64,000 bases of DNA from Massilia atriviolacea (lineage in GTDB: Bacteria > Pseudomonadota > Gammaproteobacteria > Burkholderiales > Burkholderiaceae_D). This document shows positions 34,990 to 44,776 of this stretch, piece by piece (the stretch's first letter is position 1; each line of letters opens with the position of its first letter). The DNA lies in the NCBI RefSeq assembly GCF_003953935.1, contig NZ_RXLQ01000015.1, forward strand, positions 1 to 64,000, written 5' to 3'. The notes under the pieces were generated by a model, which had not been told where the DNA came from, ran no database searches, and worked only from the letters and a program-made list of their open reading frames with translations. Made by a program: the position numbers and the translations under genes.

Positions 34990-35271
34990 CTACGCGTGCG
35001 GGCTCGTCCCGAACGAGCCCGCCAGCGCCGCTTCCGCCCTGCTGGCCGGGGCATTGAGTTCGTTCTGGTCCAGGTAGACCCTGCCTTCCTCGATTCTGAC
35101 CGCATAGCGCCGCCCCTCGCCGCCGTCGAGCTGGGCCACGACCTGGTCGTCGGCCGAACGGAACACCCTGACCGCCGGCAGCTCCTGCCACGCCAGCCCG
35201 CGCGCGACCGCGACCGCGCCCTGCGGCGGGATGTCCCTGAGCCTGCAAACCGCTTTCCATTGTTCCGCCAT
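34990..35271 (-). CDS. NirD-like small protein lacking the Rieske loop
   Basis: This 93-residue protein begins like a nitrite reductase small subunit (WKAVCRLRDIPPQGAVAVAR, then AVRVFRSADDQVVAQLDG) and ends like one (RRYAVRIEEGRVYLD). The central part that normally holds the CPHxGG and CPLHxW segments is missing, so LDG runs straight into GEGRR. It therefore cannot bind a Rieske-type cluster. It may be a remnant created by an internal in-frame deletion or a diverged family. No nirB gene lies next to it. The frame and start (ATG at 35271) are otherwise intact. Confidence 0.5.
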   Translation of the reverse strand: MAEQWKAVCRLRDIPPQGAVAVARGLAWQELPAVRVFRSADDQVVAQLDGGEGRRYAVRIEEGRVYLDQNELNAPASRAEAALAGSFGTSPHA

Positions 35272-35433
35272 GCCGCCTCCCTGTGGATTGCCTGCGACCG
35301 CACGGCCCCATGGCGCTGGCGGTTACCCTGTCTGTAGCAAGAGCGATGCCAGCGCCGGCGCCCGGGCGCCGCACTGCGCCGGCGCGGCCGGTGCTTTACA
35401 ATGGCGCATTGCCCCTTATCCTGTGCACCTTCC

Positions 35434-36474
35434 ATGATCGTTCTCGGCGTCGAATCCTCCTGCGATGAAACCGGCCTTGCGTTGTACGACACGCAACGCG
35501 GCCTGCTGTCCCACGCCCTGCATTCGCAGGTCGCCATGCACGAGCAATACGGCGGCGTGGTGCCGGAACTGGCCTCGCGCGACCATATCCGGCGCGCCAT
35601 CCCGCTGCTCGAGGAAACCCTCTCGCGCGCCAGCCTGGCCATGGCCGACATCGACGCCGTCGCCTACACCCAGGGCCCGGGCCTGGCCGGCGCGCTGCTG
35701 GTCGGCTCCTCGATCGCCTGCAGCCTCGCGCTGGCGCTCGACAAGCCGGTGCTCGGCGTGCACCACCTCGAAGGCCACCTGCTCTCGCCGCTGCTGGCCA
35801 GCGATCCGCCGCAGTTCCCCTTCATCGCGCTGCTGGTCTCGGGCGGCCACACGCAGCTGATGCGGGTCGACGGCGTCGGCCAGTACACCCTGCTCGGCGA
35901 AACGCTGGACGACGCGGCCGGCGAAGCCTTCGACAAGTCGGCCAAGCTGCTCGGCCTGGGCTATCCGGGCGGGCCGGCGATTTCGCGCCTGGCCGAATTC
36001 GGCGATCCGCTGGCCTACAAGCTGCCGCGCCCCATGCTCCATTCGAAGGACTTCAACTTCAGCTTCTCGGGCCTGAAAACCGCGGTGCTGACGGTGGTGA
36101 AGAACCACGACGAAAAAATCGTCGCGAATATCTGCGAACAGGACAAGGCGAATATCGCGCGCGGCTTCGTCGACGCCATCGTCGACGTGCTGACCGCCAA
36201 GTGCGTCAGCGCCCTGCGCCACAGCGGCCTGAAACGCCTGGTGATCGCCGGCGGCGTCGGCGCCAATGCCCAGTTGCGCGCCTCGCTCAACGCCGCCGCC
36301 TCGGCCAGGAAGTTCCGCGTGTTCTATCCGGAGCTGGAATTCTGCACCGATAATGGCGCCATGATCGCCTTTGCCGGCGCCATGCGCCTGCAGATCAATC
36401 CCGGCGCCGCCACGCGCGACTACAGCTTCAACGTGCGCCCGCGCTGGCCGCTCGACGAGCTCAAGGCGGTCTGA
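35434..36474 (+). CDS. tsaD: tRNA N6-adenosine threonylcarbamoyltransferase TsaD
   Basis: This 346-residue protein of the Kae1/TsaD ASKHA fold starts [19 protein letters not shown]. It contains [13 protein letters not shown], the metal-binding histidines of [31 protein letters not shown] and [10 protein letters not shown], and the closing [12 protein letters not shown]. With TsaB, TsaC and TsaE it makes the t6A37 modification of ANN-decoding tRNAs, including the tRNA-Ile(CAU) found in this window. An in-frame ATG 11 codons earlier is ignored because the conserved family starts here. Confidence 0.95.
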   Translation: MIVLGVESSCDETGLALYDTQRGLLSHALHSQVAMHEQYGGVVPELASRDHIRRAIPLLEETLSRASLAMADIDAVAYTQGPGLAGALLVGSSIACSLALALDKPVLGVHHLEGHLLSPLLASDPPQFPFIALLVSGGHTQLMRVDGVGQYTLLGETLDDAAGEAFDKSAKLLGLGYPGGPAISRLAEFGDPLAYKLPRPMLHSKDFNFSFSGLKTAVLTVVKNHDEKIVANICEQDKANIARGFVDAIVDVLTAKCVSALRHSGLKRLVIAGGVGANAQLRASLNAAASARKFRVFYPELEFCTDNGAMIAFAGAMRLQINPGAATRDYSFNVRPRWPLDELKAV

Positions 36475-36561
36475 CAATCCGCCGCGCGGCCATCCTACCG
36501 TGTACCGCCTTTTTCCAAAGAATGGCACACTCCCCCGGTTCTGTTTTTCCGGAGGTGCGGT

Positions 36562-37407
36562 ATGCGTGTTGTTAGCTGGAATATTCACTGGGGTTGCGGC
36601 AAGGATGGCAGGATCCGCATCCACGCCATCATCGATGTGTTGCGCAAGTTAAATCCCGATGTAATTTGCCTGCAAGAAGTTGCGTCAAATCATGCCGAGC
36701 TCGAAGGCAATGCGACCTCCAACCAGTTCCGCCAGCTGGCGGGCGCCTTCGGCGGCTACCAGCCGGTGATCGAACCGACCAGCGAAATCTACCAGAACAA
36801 CCAGCCGCGCCAGTTCGGCAATATGCTGCTCTCCAAATACCGCATCAACCAGGTGCACCGCTACCTGCTGCCGTGGCCGCCCGATCCGGAGAGTCCGGCC
36901 GGCATGCCGCGCGGGCTGATCGAGGCCGTCGTCGATGCCCCCGGCGGCAAGGTGCGCGTGCTGACCACGCACCTGGAATACCATTCGCCGCTGCAGCGCA
37001 TGGCGCAGGTGCGGCATCTCAAATACCTGCACTGGGAAGCGTGCGAACGGGCGCGCATCTTTCAGCCGGACCCGACCATGGACCCGCCGTACCAGCTCGG
37101 CTTCCGGCCCGGCTCGGCGATCTACTGCGGCGACTTCAACTTCACGCCCGATTCGCCCGACTACCGGGAACTGATCGCGCCGGACGACAGCATCGCGCTG
37201 CCGCTGGTCGACGCCTGGCGCCTGCGCCATCCGGAGATCGCGCGCGCGCCCACCGCCGGCCTGCACGGCTTCAGATGGCCCGAGCGGGCCGATTGCTTCG
37301 ACTATTTTTTCGTCACCAGGGACCTGGCGCCGCGCGTTTCCGAGGTGGAAGTGCAGTCGGAAACGGCGGCGTCCGACCATCAGCCGATCGTGCTCGATAT
37401 CGCCTGA
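36562..37407 (+). CDS. endonuclease/exonuclease/phosphatase-family protein
   Basis: This 281-residue EEP-fold protein has the conserved order VVSWNIHWGCGKDG (Asn), DVICLQEVAS (metal-binding Glu), VRVLTTHLEYHSPLQR, IYCGDFNFTPDSPDY (GDFN) and the terminal ASDHQPIVLDIA (SDH). All catalytic positions of the DNase I-like fold are present. Members include DNases, phosphodiesterases and lipid phosphatases. No signal peptide is seen, so it is likely cytoplasmic. It has its own GGAGGTGC ribosome site. The substrate is unknown. Confidence 0.86.
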   Translation: MRVVSWNIHWGCGKDGRIRIHAIIDVLRKLNPDVICLQEVASNHAELEGNATSNQFRQLAGAFGGYQPVIEPTSEIYQNNQPRQFGNMLLSKYRINQVHRYLLPWPPDPESPAGMPRGLIEAVVDAPGGKVRVLTTHLEYHSPLQRMAQVRHLKYLHWEACERARIFQPDPTMDPPYQLGFRPGSAIYCGDFNFTPDSPDYRELIAPDDSIALPLVDAWRLRHPEIARAPTAGLHGFRWPERADCFDYFFVTRDLAPRVSEVEVQSETAASDHQPIVLDIA

Positions 37408-37462
37408 ACGAGGGCGCGCCCAGCTGCATGTTCGCAGGGCAGTCGGCCCGCACCGGCATTGC

Positions 37463-38260
37463 TCATGCCGCCTGCGGGCGCGCCTGGCGCCGATACAGGA
37501 ACTCCAGCACGCGCGTGCGGTACGCCATGTACAGCGGATCGTGCGCCAGCGCCAGCCGCGCGCGCGGACGCTCCAGCTGCACGTGCACGATGTCGCCGAT
37601 GGTGGCGGCCGGGCCATTGCTCATCATCACGATGCGGTCCGACAGCAGCACCGCCTCGTCCACGTCGTGGGTCACCATCACCACGGTCGAGCCGGTCTGG
37701 TCCACGATGCGCAGCAATTCGTCCTGCAGATGGGCGCGCGTGAGGGCATCGAGCGCGCCGAAGGGCTCGTCCATCAACAGCACCTTCGGTTCCATCGACA
37801 GGGCGCGGGCGATGCCGACGCGCTGCTTCATGCCGCCCGAGATTTCGTGCGGACGCTTGTGCGCCGCCGCGCCCAGGCCCACCAGCGCCAGCGCCGCCGT
37901 GGTGCGCCCGCGCATCTGGCTGCGCGACTGCCTGTGCGCGAACACGCGTTCGACCGCCAGGTAGACATTCTCGAAGCAGCTCAGCCATGGCAGCAGCGAG
38001 TGGTTCTGGAACACCACCGCGCGCTCGGGCGACGGTCCGGCAATTTCGCGTCCGGCGCAGATCAGGGCGCCGTCGGTAGCCCTGGTCAATCCGGCCAGCA
38101 GATTGAGCAGGGTCGACTTGCCGCAGCCCGAGTGGCCGATCAGGGTCACGAATTCGCCCTGCGCCACCGTCAGCTTGATGTCCTGGAGCGCATGGAAGCG
38201 GCCCTTGCGCGTCTCGAACACCATCTCGGCGTGCTGCACTTCAATGAATTTCTTGTTCAT
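37463..38260 (-). CDS. nrtD: ABC transporter ATP-binding protein, nitrate type
   Basis: This 265-residue ATPase has Walker A GHSGCGKST, Q-loop VVFQNHSLLPWLS, signature ISGGMKQRVGIARAL, Walker B VLLMDEPFGALDA and the switch histidine MVTHDVDEA. It belongs to the nitrate/sulfonate/taurine importer group. It is one base from the permease gene upstream and is the third gene of a minus-strand binding protein-permease-ATPase operon. The binding protein's CmpA/NrtA type makes nitrate or a related oxyanion the likely substrate. Confidence 0.9.
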   Translation of the reverse strand: MNKKFIEVQHAEMVFETRKGRFHALQDIKLTVAQGEFVTLIGHSGCGKSTLLNLLAGLTRATDGALICAGREIAGPSPERAVVFQNHSLLPWLSCFENVYLAVERVFAHRQSRSQMRGRTTAALALVGLGAAAHKRPHEISGGMKQRVGIARALSMEPKVLLMDEPFGALDALTRAHLQDELLRIVDQTGSTVVMVTHDVDEAVLLSDRIVMMSNGPAATIGDIVHVQLERPRARLALAHDPLYMAYRTRVLEFLYRRQARPQAA

Positions 38261-38261
38261 G

Positions 38262-39167
38262 TCAGCTCCCCGCTTCTTCATAGGTAAAGGCCGTGGCCAG
38301 CGCCACCAGGGCAAGTTCGAGCACCAGCCCGACCACGCCGATCACGACGATGGCGATGATGATGTGCGGCACATTCAGATTGTTCCACTCGTCCCACACC
38401 CAGAAGCCGATGCCCACGCCGCCGGTCAGCATTTCGGCCGCCACGATCACCAGCCAGGCCGTGCCGACGGCCAGGCGCACGCCGGTCAGCATATGGGGCA
38501 GCACCGAAGGCAGCAGGATCCTGGTGAAGATTTTCCATTCCGACAGTTGCAGCACGCGTGCGACGTTCATGTAATCCTGGGGCACGCGCTGCACGCCGGC
38601 GGCGGTGTTGACGATCATCGGCCAGATCGAGCAGATGAAGATCGACCAGATCGCCGCCGGATCGGCCGACTTGAAGACCAGCAGGCCGATCGGCAGCCAG
38701 GCCAGCGGCGAGACCGGCTTGAGCAGGCTGATGATGGGATTGAACATGCCCGCCAAAAAACGGAAGCGCCCGATCATGAAGCCGAGCGGAATCCCGACCG
38801 CCGCCGCCAGCCCGAAGCCGAGCGCCACGCGCTTGAGCGAGGCCAGGATATTCCAGCCGATGCCCTGGTCGTTCGGCCCGTTGCGGTAGAAGGGGTCGGC
38901 GAACATGCGCAGCGCTTCGGCCAGGGTCACGGCGGGCGAGGGAAAGCTGCTGTTATTAAGCGACAAAATCTGCCACAGCAAGACCAGCAAGCCCAGCCCC
39001 AGCACGGGCGGCAGCACGGCCAGGAAGAAGGCGCGCAGGCGCGGCTTGCCGTTGCTCAAGGTCACGCCCTGGCTGGCGAGGCGTTCGCTGCGCGGGCGTT
39101 TTTCGGGCGCGGGCGCGGCCAGCGGGGCGGGGTCCGGGGTCATCGATTCCAGTACGGCACTCATCAT
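38262..39167 (-). CDS. nrtB: ABC transporter permease, nitrate type
   Basis: This 301-residue inner-membrane protein has an N-terminal cytoplasmic stretch (residues 1-45) and about six membrane helices. The EAA loop that contacts the ATPase is present (NVARVLQLSEWKIFTRILLP). It starts with MM at 39165-39167, eleven bases after the binding-protein stop. It matches NrtB/CmpB/SsuC-type permeases and, with the flanking genes, forms an oxyanion importer. Confidence 0.9.
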   Translation of the reverse strand: MMSAVLESMTPDPAPLAAPAPEKRPRSERLASQGVTLSNGKPRLRAFFLAVLPPVLGLGLLVLLWQILSLNNSSFPSPAVTLAEALRMFADPFYRNGPNDQGIGWNILASLKRVALGFGLAAAVGIPLGFMIGRFRFLAGMFNPIISLLKPVSPLAWLPIGLLVFKSADPAAIWSIFICSIWPMIVNTAAGVQRVPQDYMNVARVLQLSEWKIFTRILLPSVLPHMLTGVRLAVGTAWLVIVAAEMLTGGVGIGFWVWDEWNNLNVPHIIIAIVVIGVVGLVLELALVALATAFTYEEAGS

Positions 39168-39178
39168 GGGCTCCCGGT

Positions 39179-40414
39179 TCAGGCTTTGATCTTGAAGGCA
39201 TCGGCGTAGGCCTTGGGATGCTTGCCATCCCAGACCGTGCCGTCGAGCATTTTCACGCTGCGCAGCGGCGACTTCGGCACGCTCACCCTGGCCATGGCGG
39301 CGGCCTCGGCGTACAGCCCGACCTGGTTGACGCTGGTGGCGGTGCCCAGGTAGTCGGGCTCGGCCTTGAGCAAGCCCCAGCGCTTGTGCTGGGTCATGAA
39401 CCACATGCCGTCCGACAAGTACGGATAGTTGACCGAGCCGTCGTTGTAGAACTTCATGCAGTTCGGATCGTCCCAGGTCTTGCCCAGGCCGTTCTGGTAG
39501 CGGCCCAGGATGCGCTGGTTGATCACGTCGACCGAGGTGTTCACGTAAGCCTTGTCGGCGATGGTGGCCGCCATTTTGGTCTTGTTGACGAGGCCGGCGT
39601 CGATCCATTTGCTCGCTTCCAGCACGGCGGCGATCAGGGCGCGCGCGCTGTTCGGGTATTTTCTGGCCCATTCCAGGGTGGTGCCGAGGGTTTTTTCGGG
39701 ATGGTCTTTCCAGATGTCCTGGGTGGTGGCGGCGGTGATGCCGACGCCGTCGACGATGGCGCGGTGATTCCACGGCTCGCCCACGCAAAAGCCATCCATA
39801 TTGCCGACCCGCATATTGGCCACCATCTGCGGCGGCGGCACGGTGATCACCTTGGCGTCCTTGAGCGGGTTGATGCCGTAGCTGGCCAGCCAGTAATACA
39901 GCCACATGGCGTGGGTGCCGGTCGGGAAGGTCTGGGCGAAGGCATAGTCGCGCTTGTCGGTTTGCATCAGCTTGGCGAGCGAGGCGCCGTCCACGCCGCC
40001 CTTGTCGGCCACTTTGTTGGACAGGGTGATGGCCTGGCCGTTGTGGTTCAGGTTCATCAGCACCGCCATGTCTTTTTTTGCCCCGCCCACGCCCATCTGG
40101 ACGCCGTACAGCAGGCCGTAGAGCACGTGGGCGGCGTCGAGTTCGCCGTTGACCAGCTTGTCGCGCACGCTGGCCCAGGACGATTCCTTGCTCAGGACGA
40201 TCTTGATGCCGTATTTTTTATCGAAGCCGAGCACCGAGGCCATGACCACGGAAGCGCAATCGGTCAGGGGGATGAAGCCGAGCCGGATTTCTTCTTTCTC
40301 GGGTTTGTCGGAACCGGCGGCAAAAACGCCGCCGCTGGCAAGGCCGGTCAGGGAGGCGGCGCCGGCCTTGAGCAGGGTGCGGCGGGACAGCTTGGGGGTG
40401 CGGTCGGTAGTCAT
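39179..40414 (-). CDS. nrtA: Tat-exported CmpA/NrtA-type substrate-binding protein
   Basis: This 411-residue protein has a twin-arginine signal (KLSRRTLLKAGAASLTGLAS). The mature domain begins EEIRLGFIPLTDCASVVMAS and has the family pocket stretches GPxx-like HVLYGLLYGVQMGVGG, FPTGTHAMWLYYWLASYGI and GNMDGFCVGEPWNHRA. It is the CmpA/NrtA family that captures nitrate, nitrite or bicarbonate in the periplasm. First gene of the operon, start set by ATG 40414 with GAGGGAACC upstream. Nitrate is preferred by context (cobA and a NirD-like gene are in the window), but this is not proven. Confidence 0.9.
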   Translation of the reverse strand: MTTDRTPKLSRRTLLKAGAASLTGLASGGVFAAGSDKPEKEEIRLGFIPLTDCASVVMASVLGFDKKYGIKIVLSKESSWASVRDKLVNGELDAAHVLYGLLYGVQMGVGGAKKDMAVLMNLNHNGQAITLSNKVADKGGVDGASLAKLMQTDKRDYAFAQTFPTGTHAMWLYYWLASYGINPLKDAKVITVPPPQMVANMRVGNMDGFCVGEPWNHRAIVDGVGITAATTQDIWKDHPEKTLGTTLEWARKYPNSARALIAAVLEASKWIDAGLVNKTKMAATIADKAYVNTSVDVINQRILGRYQNGLGKTWDDPNCMKFYNDGSVNYPYLSDGMWFMTQHKRWGLLKAEPDYLGTATSVNQVGLYAEAAAMARVSVPKSPLRSVKMLDGTVWDGKHPKAYADAFKIKA

Positions 40415-40592
40415 GGTTCCCTCGTTTGGCAAGCGAGGCGCGGACGTGCGCCGTGAACACACCATCAGCAAATGGCGTGCCAGCGGGAAACGAGAGTGAG
40501 GGGAAAGGCATGGCAGGGCGCGAGGCGCCCGGGATGGGCGCTTTGGGGCACCGTTGTTGTGCGGCGCACCAAAAGCGCCCGTCGGGTCAGCG

Positions 40593-40883
40593 TCACCGCT
40601 GGACGGTCACGCCCTTCCAGAACGCCACGTGCCCGGCAATCTGCCTGGCGGCATCGAACGGCGCGCGGTACGTCCACACGGCGTCGCGATTGGTCTCGCC
40701 GTCGACCAGCAGGCTGAAATAATTCGCCGTGCCCTTCCACGGGCAGCTTGTCTCGGTCGCGCTCGGCTGCAGGTATTCCTGCCTGACCGCCGACATCGGG
40801 AAATACACATTGTTTTCGACGATCTGGACCTGATCGTCCGTCGCTTCGGCGATCACGGCGCCGTTCCAGCTTGCTGTAGGCAT
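40593..40883 (-). CDS. DUF427 domain-containing protein
   Basis: This 96-residue protein has the DUF427 pattern: ASWNGAVIAEATDDQVQIVE, NVYFPMSAV, CPWKGTANYFSL, then WTYRAPFDAARQIAGHVAFW. It is a small cytoplasmic beta-barrel-like protein of unknown function, common in soil bacteria. A run of A/G (GGAGCAATAAC) precedes the start. It lies 25 bp downstream of a FrnE-like protein on the same strand and is probably co-transcribed with it. Confidence 0.86.
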   Translation of the reverse strand: MPTASWNGAVIAEATDDQVQIVENNVYFPMSAVRQEYLQPSATETSCPWKGTANYFSLLVDGETNRDAVWTYRAPFDAARQIAGHVAFWKGVTVQR

Positions 40884-40908
40884 GTTATTGCTCCTGTTAT
40901 TGATCCCG

Positions 40909-41556
40909 TTACGTGGCGGCCGCCGCGATCTGGCGCAGCGCCTGTTCGAATACGTCCGGCGGCTGTCCGCCGGAAATCAGGTGGCGGTCGTTGATGACGA
41001 TCGCCGGTACCGAATGGATGCCCTGCTGCTGGTAGAACTGCTCGCGCTCGCGCACCTCGCCCGCATACGCGCCGCTGGCCAGCACCTCGGCCGCCGCCGC
41101 CGCGTCCAGGCCGGCTTCGCCCGCCACGCGCGCCAGCACGGCATGATCCCCGGGGCTCTCGCCCTTGGTAAAGTAGGCTTCGAACAGCGCCATCTTGAGT
41201 GCGCGCTGGCGCCCCTGCAGTTCGGCCCAGTGCAGCAGGCGGTGTGCGTCGAAGGTGTTGTAGATGCGGCTGCGCGCATCCATGTCGAAACGAAAGCCCA
41301 GTTCGGCCCCGCGCGCGCGGATCATCTCGCGCGTCTGCGCGCCCTGCTCCGGCGTGGCGCCGTATTTTTCAGCCAGGTGTTCGCCGATGTCCTGGCCTTC
41401 GGCCGCCATGCGCGGATTGAGTTCGAAGGGCTGGAAGTGCAGTTCGGCGCTGGCCACGCCGTCCAGGCGCGCGAGCGCCTGTTCCAGCGACTTCAGGCCG
41501 ATCACGCACCAGGGGCAGGAGATATCGGATACAAAATCAATTTTCAGCGTGGTCAC
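40909..41556 (-). CDS. FrnE-like DsbA-family oxidoreductase
   Basis: This 215-residue thioredoxin-fold protein with a helical insertion has its active site at residues 14-17 (DISCPWCVIGLKSL) and the cis-Pro segment VPAIVINDRHLISGGQP. There is no signal peptide, so it acts in the cytoplasm, unlike true DsbA. FrnE-type proteins are linked to polyketide chemistry and oxidative-stress tolerance. It is probably co-transcribed with DUF427. Confidence 0.9.
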   Translation of the reverse strand: MTTLKIDFVSDISCPWCVIGLKSLEQALARLDGVASAELHFQPFELNPRMAAEGQDIGEHLAEKYGATPEQGAQTREMIRARGAELGFRFDMDARSRIYNTFDAHRLLHWAELQGRQRALKMALFEAYFTKGESPGDHAVLARVAGEAGLDAAAAAEVLASGAYAGEVREREQFYQQQGIHSVPAIVINDRHLISGGQPPDVFEQALRQIAAAAT

Positions 41557-41619
41557 CAGGTGCTCCTGTCGGTCGGGCTTTCCATTCTAGCCCCAAGCGG
41601 CACAAAGCATCGGCACGCC

Positions 41620-42237
41620 CTATTTTTTGGCCTCGGCCGACTTGCTGCCGATCTTGCTTTCCTTGCCGGCCATCAAGTTTGCGATGTTCTGGCTATGGCG
41701 GTACAGCAGCAGCGAGCTCATCGCCAGCACGGCGAAAAAGAGTTCGTTAATGCCGAACAGCAAACCATAGTAGAACGGCGCGAAGATCGACGCCACCAGC
41801 GCCGCCAGCGAGGAATAGCGGAAGGCGTAGGCAATCGCCAGCCAGGTCGCCAGGGTCGCCAGGCCGAGCCAGACGTTAATTCCGATCAGTACGCCAAGCG
41901 CGGTCGCCACGCCCTTGCCGCCCACGAAGCGGAAGAACACCGGCCACAGGTGCCCCAGGAACACGGCAATGGCCACCAGGGCGATGCCGGCCGTGCCCAC
42001 GCCAAACTTTGGCGCCAGCAAAATCGCCAGCCACACCGCGAACCAGCCCTTGGCGGCGTCGCCGATCAGGGTGGCGATCGCCGCGCCCTTGTTGCCGCTG
42101 CGCAGCACGTTGGTCGCGCCCGGATTCTTGGAACCGTAGGTGCGCGGGTCCGACAGGCCGACCACGCGGCTCACCACCACGGCGAAGGATATCGAGCCGA
42201 TCAGGTAGGCGACGATGGCGAAAATTGCTGTATTCAT
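41620..42237 (-). CDS. plsY: glycerol-3-phosphate acyltransferase PlsY
   Basis: This 205-residue membrane protein has five to six helices and the three conserved PlsY loops: [38 protein letters not shown] and the C-terminal [20 protein letters not shown]. It transfers an acyl group from acyl-phosphate to glycerol 3-phosphate in the first step of phospholipid synthesis. The ATG at 42237 places the first helix directly at the N-terminus. Confidence 0.95.
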   Translation of the reverse strand: MNTAIFAIVAYLIGSISFAVVVSRVVGLSDPRTYGSKNPGATNVLRSGNKGAAIATLIGDAAKGWFAVWLAILLAPKFGVGTAGIALVAIAVFLGHLWPVFFRFVGGKGVATALGVLIGINVWLGLATLATWLAIAYAFRYSSLAALVASIFAPFYYGLLFGINELFFAVLAMSSLLLYRHSQNIANLMAGKESKIGSKSAEAKK

Positions 42238-42352
42238 GATGGTCTCTCGTGTTGTGATCAGGCGCCATGCGCCGGGCGTGAATATACACCATCGGCGCGG
42301 CCCGATCACCCCGGCCGGACACAGCTTGCGCACCATCGCCGCATCGGGCCCC

Positions 42353-44599
42353 TCAGAAGTTGGCGCGCAGCGACACCGAGACGCTGCGCGGATCGCCATA
42401 ATAGTAGGCGATGCCGGTCGGGCCGAACTTCTTGTAATAGGTTTTGTCGAACAGATTGTTCACGTTCGCCTGGACCGAAACCAGCTTGCCGACCTGGTAG
42501 CTCAGCATGGCGTTATACACGGCGTAGCCGCCCTGGCGCGAGGTCAGCGCCCCCGACTTGACCGAGGCGTCGCTCTGCATCTGCGCGCCGCCGCCCACCG
42601 TCAGGCCCTGCAGGGCGCCGCCCGGCTTGTAGCTGGTGAACAGGCGCAGCACATGGCGCGGATCGATCGAGCGCAGCGGCTGGCCGACATTGCTGGCGCT
42701 GCTGTCGACCAGGTAGCGGGTGCGCGTGTTGGTGTAGCCGGCCATGACTTGCCAGCCGGGCAGCAGCTGGCCGGACAACTCCATTTCCCAGCCTTCGCTG
42801 CGGGTCTTGCCGCCGGCGATGCGGCAATAGCCGGTCGTAAAGTACGGCAGGCAAGGGTTGATCGAGCTGCTGTCCTCGATGGCCTTGCCGACGTTGTTGA
42901 TGCGGAACACCCCGGCCGAGGCGTTCAGGCGCCCGCCCAGGAATTCGCCTTTCAGGCCGGCCTCGACATCTTCGCCGCGGATCGGGTCGAGGATCATGCC
43001 GTCGGCGCCCTTGACGTTTTGCGGGGTAAAGATCTCGGTGTAGCTGGCGTAGGCGCTGAGCTGCTTGTCGAAGGCATACACCACCCCGGCGAAGGGAGTC
43101 ACTTCGCGATTGACGGCGTAGTTGCTCGCCGGCGCGGCCGGGGATGCGGATTCCCACCAGCTCACGCGCGCACCGAGCAGGACCGTGAGCGGATCGCTGA
43201 CCGACAGCCGCGCCGTGGCGAACGCCGCCTGTTGGGTGATGGTGCCCGGGGTGTTTTTCGTGGCCGGCATCGGAACATCCTGTTCCGGATAGGTCGACGA
43301 GGGGTCGAAGCTGCGGATGTCGATCAGGGCCGGGTACAGATTGCCCTGGCCCCAGCTGTCGACCGACTTGTTGCGGGTGCTCTCGGCGCCGAGCACCAGC
43401 TGGTGCTTGCGCCCGAAGGCGTGGAAGGGGCCGTTGGCGCTGGCGCCGATGTTGAGCTGGTCGCTGGCCGCGCCGGTGTACTGCGCGCTCGTGACCGTCA
43501 TCAGGTAGGGATTGGTTTCGCGCGCCGCGCGCGTCATGTAGGTCTGCTTGAAGCCGTTCTCTTTCAGGTGCAGCTCGGTGTAGGCGGCGTTGACTTTCAC
43601 GCTCCAGTCGTTGTCGAAGCGGTGTTCGAGTTCGGTGAATGCCTGGGTGTTGTAGCGATTCCAGCGGTTCCAGTCGGCGCCCAGGTAGGTGTCGCGCGGC
43701 AGGGCCAGCGGCGTGCCGTCCAGATTGCCCGGCAGGTTGCCCCAGGCGCCGGTGGCGTTCAGGTCGGTGTGCTGGAGGCTGGCCGTGAGCATGGTGCGCT
43801 TGCCGAGGTCGGCTTCGACCACGCCGTAGAACACCTTGCGCTCTTCGCTGCGGCCCTTCTGGTCGAACTCCTTGTCGTCGTTTACGGCCACCAGGCGCCC
43901 GCGCACGCTGCCGGCGGCATTGAGCGCGCCGCCGATGTCCGCTTCCAGGCGGCGCCGCTCCCACGAGCCGAGCGTCAGGCCGGCCGCTCCCTGGAAGGTG
44001 GCGGTCGGGCGCTTGCGCACCATGTTGACCGTGGCCGAGGGATTGCCCGAGCCGCGCAGCATGCCGGAGGCGCCGCGCAGCACTTCGACGCGGTCGAGCA
44101 CGGCGGTATCGGGCTGGATAAAGGCCGAGCCGGCCTGGTTGATGGTCAGGCCGTCGACTTGCAGGGCGTCGATCGCGTAGCCGCGCGAAAAGTAGGTGAC
44201 CCGTTCGCTGTCGACATAGTCGACCGTCACGCCGGGGGTGTTTTGCAGCACGTCGTGCAGGTCGAGCAAGGCGCGCTCGTCGAGGAACTGGCGGCTCAGT
44301 ACGGTGACCGGCTGCGGAATGTCGCGGATCGACTCGATGCCCTTGAACAGCTTGACCTTCTTGGCCGCGAACGAGCCGGAATGTTCCGTATCGCCGTTGT
44401 CGGCTTCGGCGGTGACGGTGATCACCGGCATGGTGGCGCTGGCATCGGCTGCGGCCGGCTGGGCGTGCGCGGCGAGCGGGACCGCCAGTCCGCAAGCGCA
44501 CAGGCTGAGGCACAGCATCCGCGCTCCCCGGGCCAGGTGATGCAAGCGGGGAAGCGTGAAATCGGGACGGGCTTGGGCCGGGGCGCTGGGGCGAAACAT
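42353..44599 (-). CDS. TonB-dependent siderophore receptor
   Basis: This 748-residue outer-membrane protein has a long signal peptide (ending AAHAQPAA). A TonB box-like [10 protein letters not shown] and a plug domain follow ([40 protein letters not shown]). The C-terminal barrel ends with the terminal phenylalanine (SVSLRANF) required for BAM insertion. The family imports ferric siderophores. A Fur box lies 37 bp upstream of the start, supporting iron repression. A longer frame extends to 44665, through the Fur box, and is rejected. Confidence 0.93.
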   Translation of the reverse strand: MFRPSAPAQARPDFTLPRLHHLARGARMLCLSLCACGLAVPLAAHAQPAAADASATMPVITVTAEADNGDTEHSGSFAAKKVKLFKGIESIRDIPQPVTVLSRQFLDERALLDLHDVLQNTPGVTVDYVDSERVTYFSRGYAIDALQVDGLTINQAGSAFIQPDTAVLDRVEVLRGASGMLRGSGNPSATVNMVRKRPTATFQGAAGLTLGSWERRRLEADIGGALNAAGSVRGRLVAVNDDKEFDQKGRSEERKVFYGVVEADLGKRTMLTASLQHTDLNATGAWGNLPGNLDGTPLALPRDTYLGADWNRWNRYNTQAFTELEHRFDNDWSVKVNAAYTELHLKENGFKQTYMTRAARETNPYLMTVTSAQYTGAASDQLNIGASANGPFHAFGRKHQLVLGAESTRNKSVDSWGQGNLYPALIDIRSFDPSSTYPEQDVPMPATKNTPGTITQQAAFATARLSVSDPLTVLLGARVSWWESASPAAPASNYAVNREVTPFAGVVYAFDKQLSAYASYTEIFTPQNVKGADGMILDPIRGEDVEAGLKGEFLGGRLNASAGVFRINNVGKAIEDSSSINPCLPYFTTGYCRIAGGKTRSEGWEMELSGQLLPGWQVMAGYTNTRTRYLVDSSASNVGQPLRSIDPRHVLRLFTSYKPGGALQGLTVGGGAQMQSDASVKSGALTSRQGGYAVYNAMLSYQVGKLVSVQANVNNLFDKTYYKKFGPTGIAYYYGDPRSVSVSLRANF

Positions 44600-44635
44600 G
44601 CATGACTCCTGAGAATGGGTGTTCGTATTTACGTA

Positions 44636-44654
44636 AATGCGAATCATTCTCATT
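44636..44654 (-). promoter_or_regulatory. Fur box upstream of the TonB receptor
   Basis: On the minus strand AATGAGAATGATTCGCATT has three overlapping NATNAT-type hexamers, close to the Fur consensus, located 37-55 bp upstream of the receptor start codon. It predicts iron-dependent repression. Confidence 0.75.
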
Positions 44655-44724
44655 ATACTTTTCATTCAATATGCATGTCCATTGCCTGGCTGAAAGTGAA
44701 TGGGAAAAACAGGGCCCATCGATG

Positions 44725-44750
44725 AACAACGGCCCTTGCGGGCCGTTGTT
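44725..44750 (-). terminator. terminator-like hairpin after the metalloprotease gene
   Basis: AACAACGGCCC and GGGCCGTTGTT form a perfect 11-bp stem around TTGC, 27 bp past the metalloprotease stop. The minus-strand T-run (GTTTTT) is delayed by about 15 bases, so termination efficiency is uncertain. Confidence 0.5.
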
Positions 44751-44776
44751 GCTTAGCGAAGGCAGTCCTGCGCCGT

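Noticed and set aside
33015-35651. Very long antisense open frames, also at 2912-5521, 48943-53049 and 52934-55825
   Set aside because: High GC makes stop codons rare; the translations are Arg/His/Gln-rich and lie opposite well-supported genes. Real genes are nested only at their ends.
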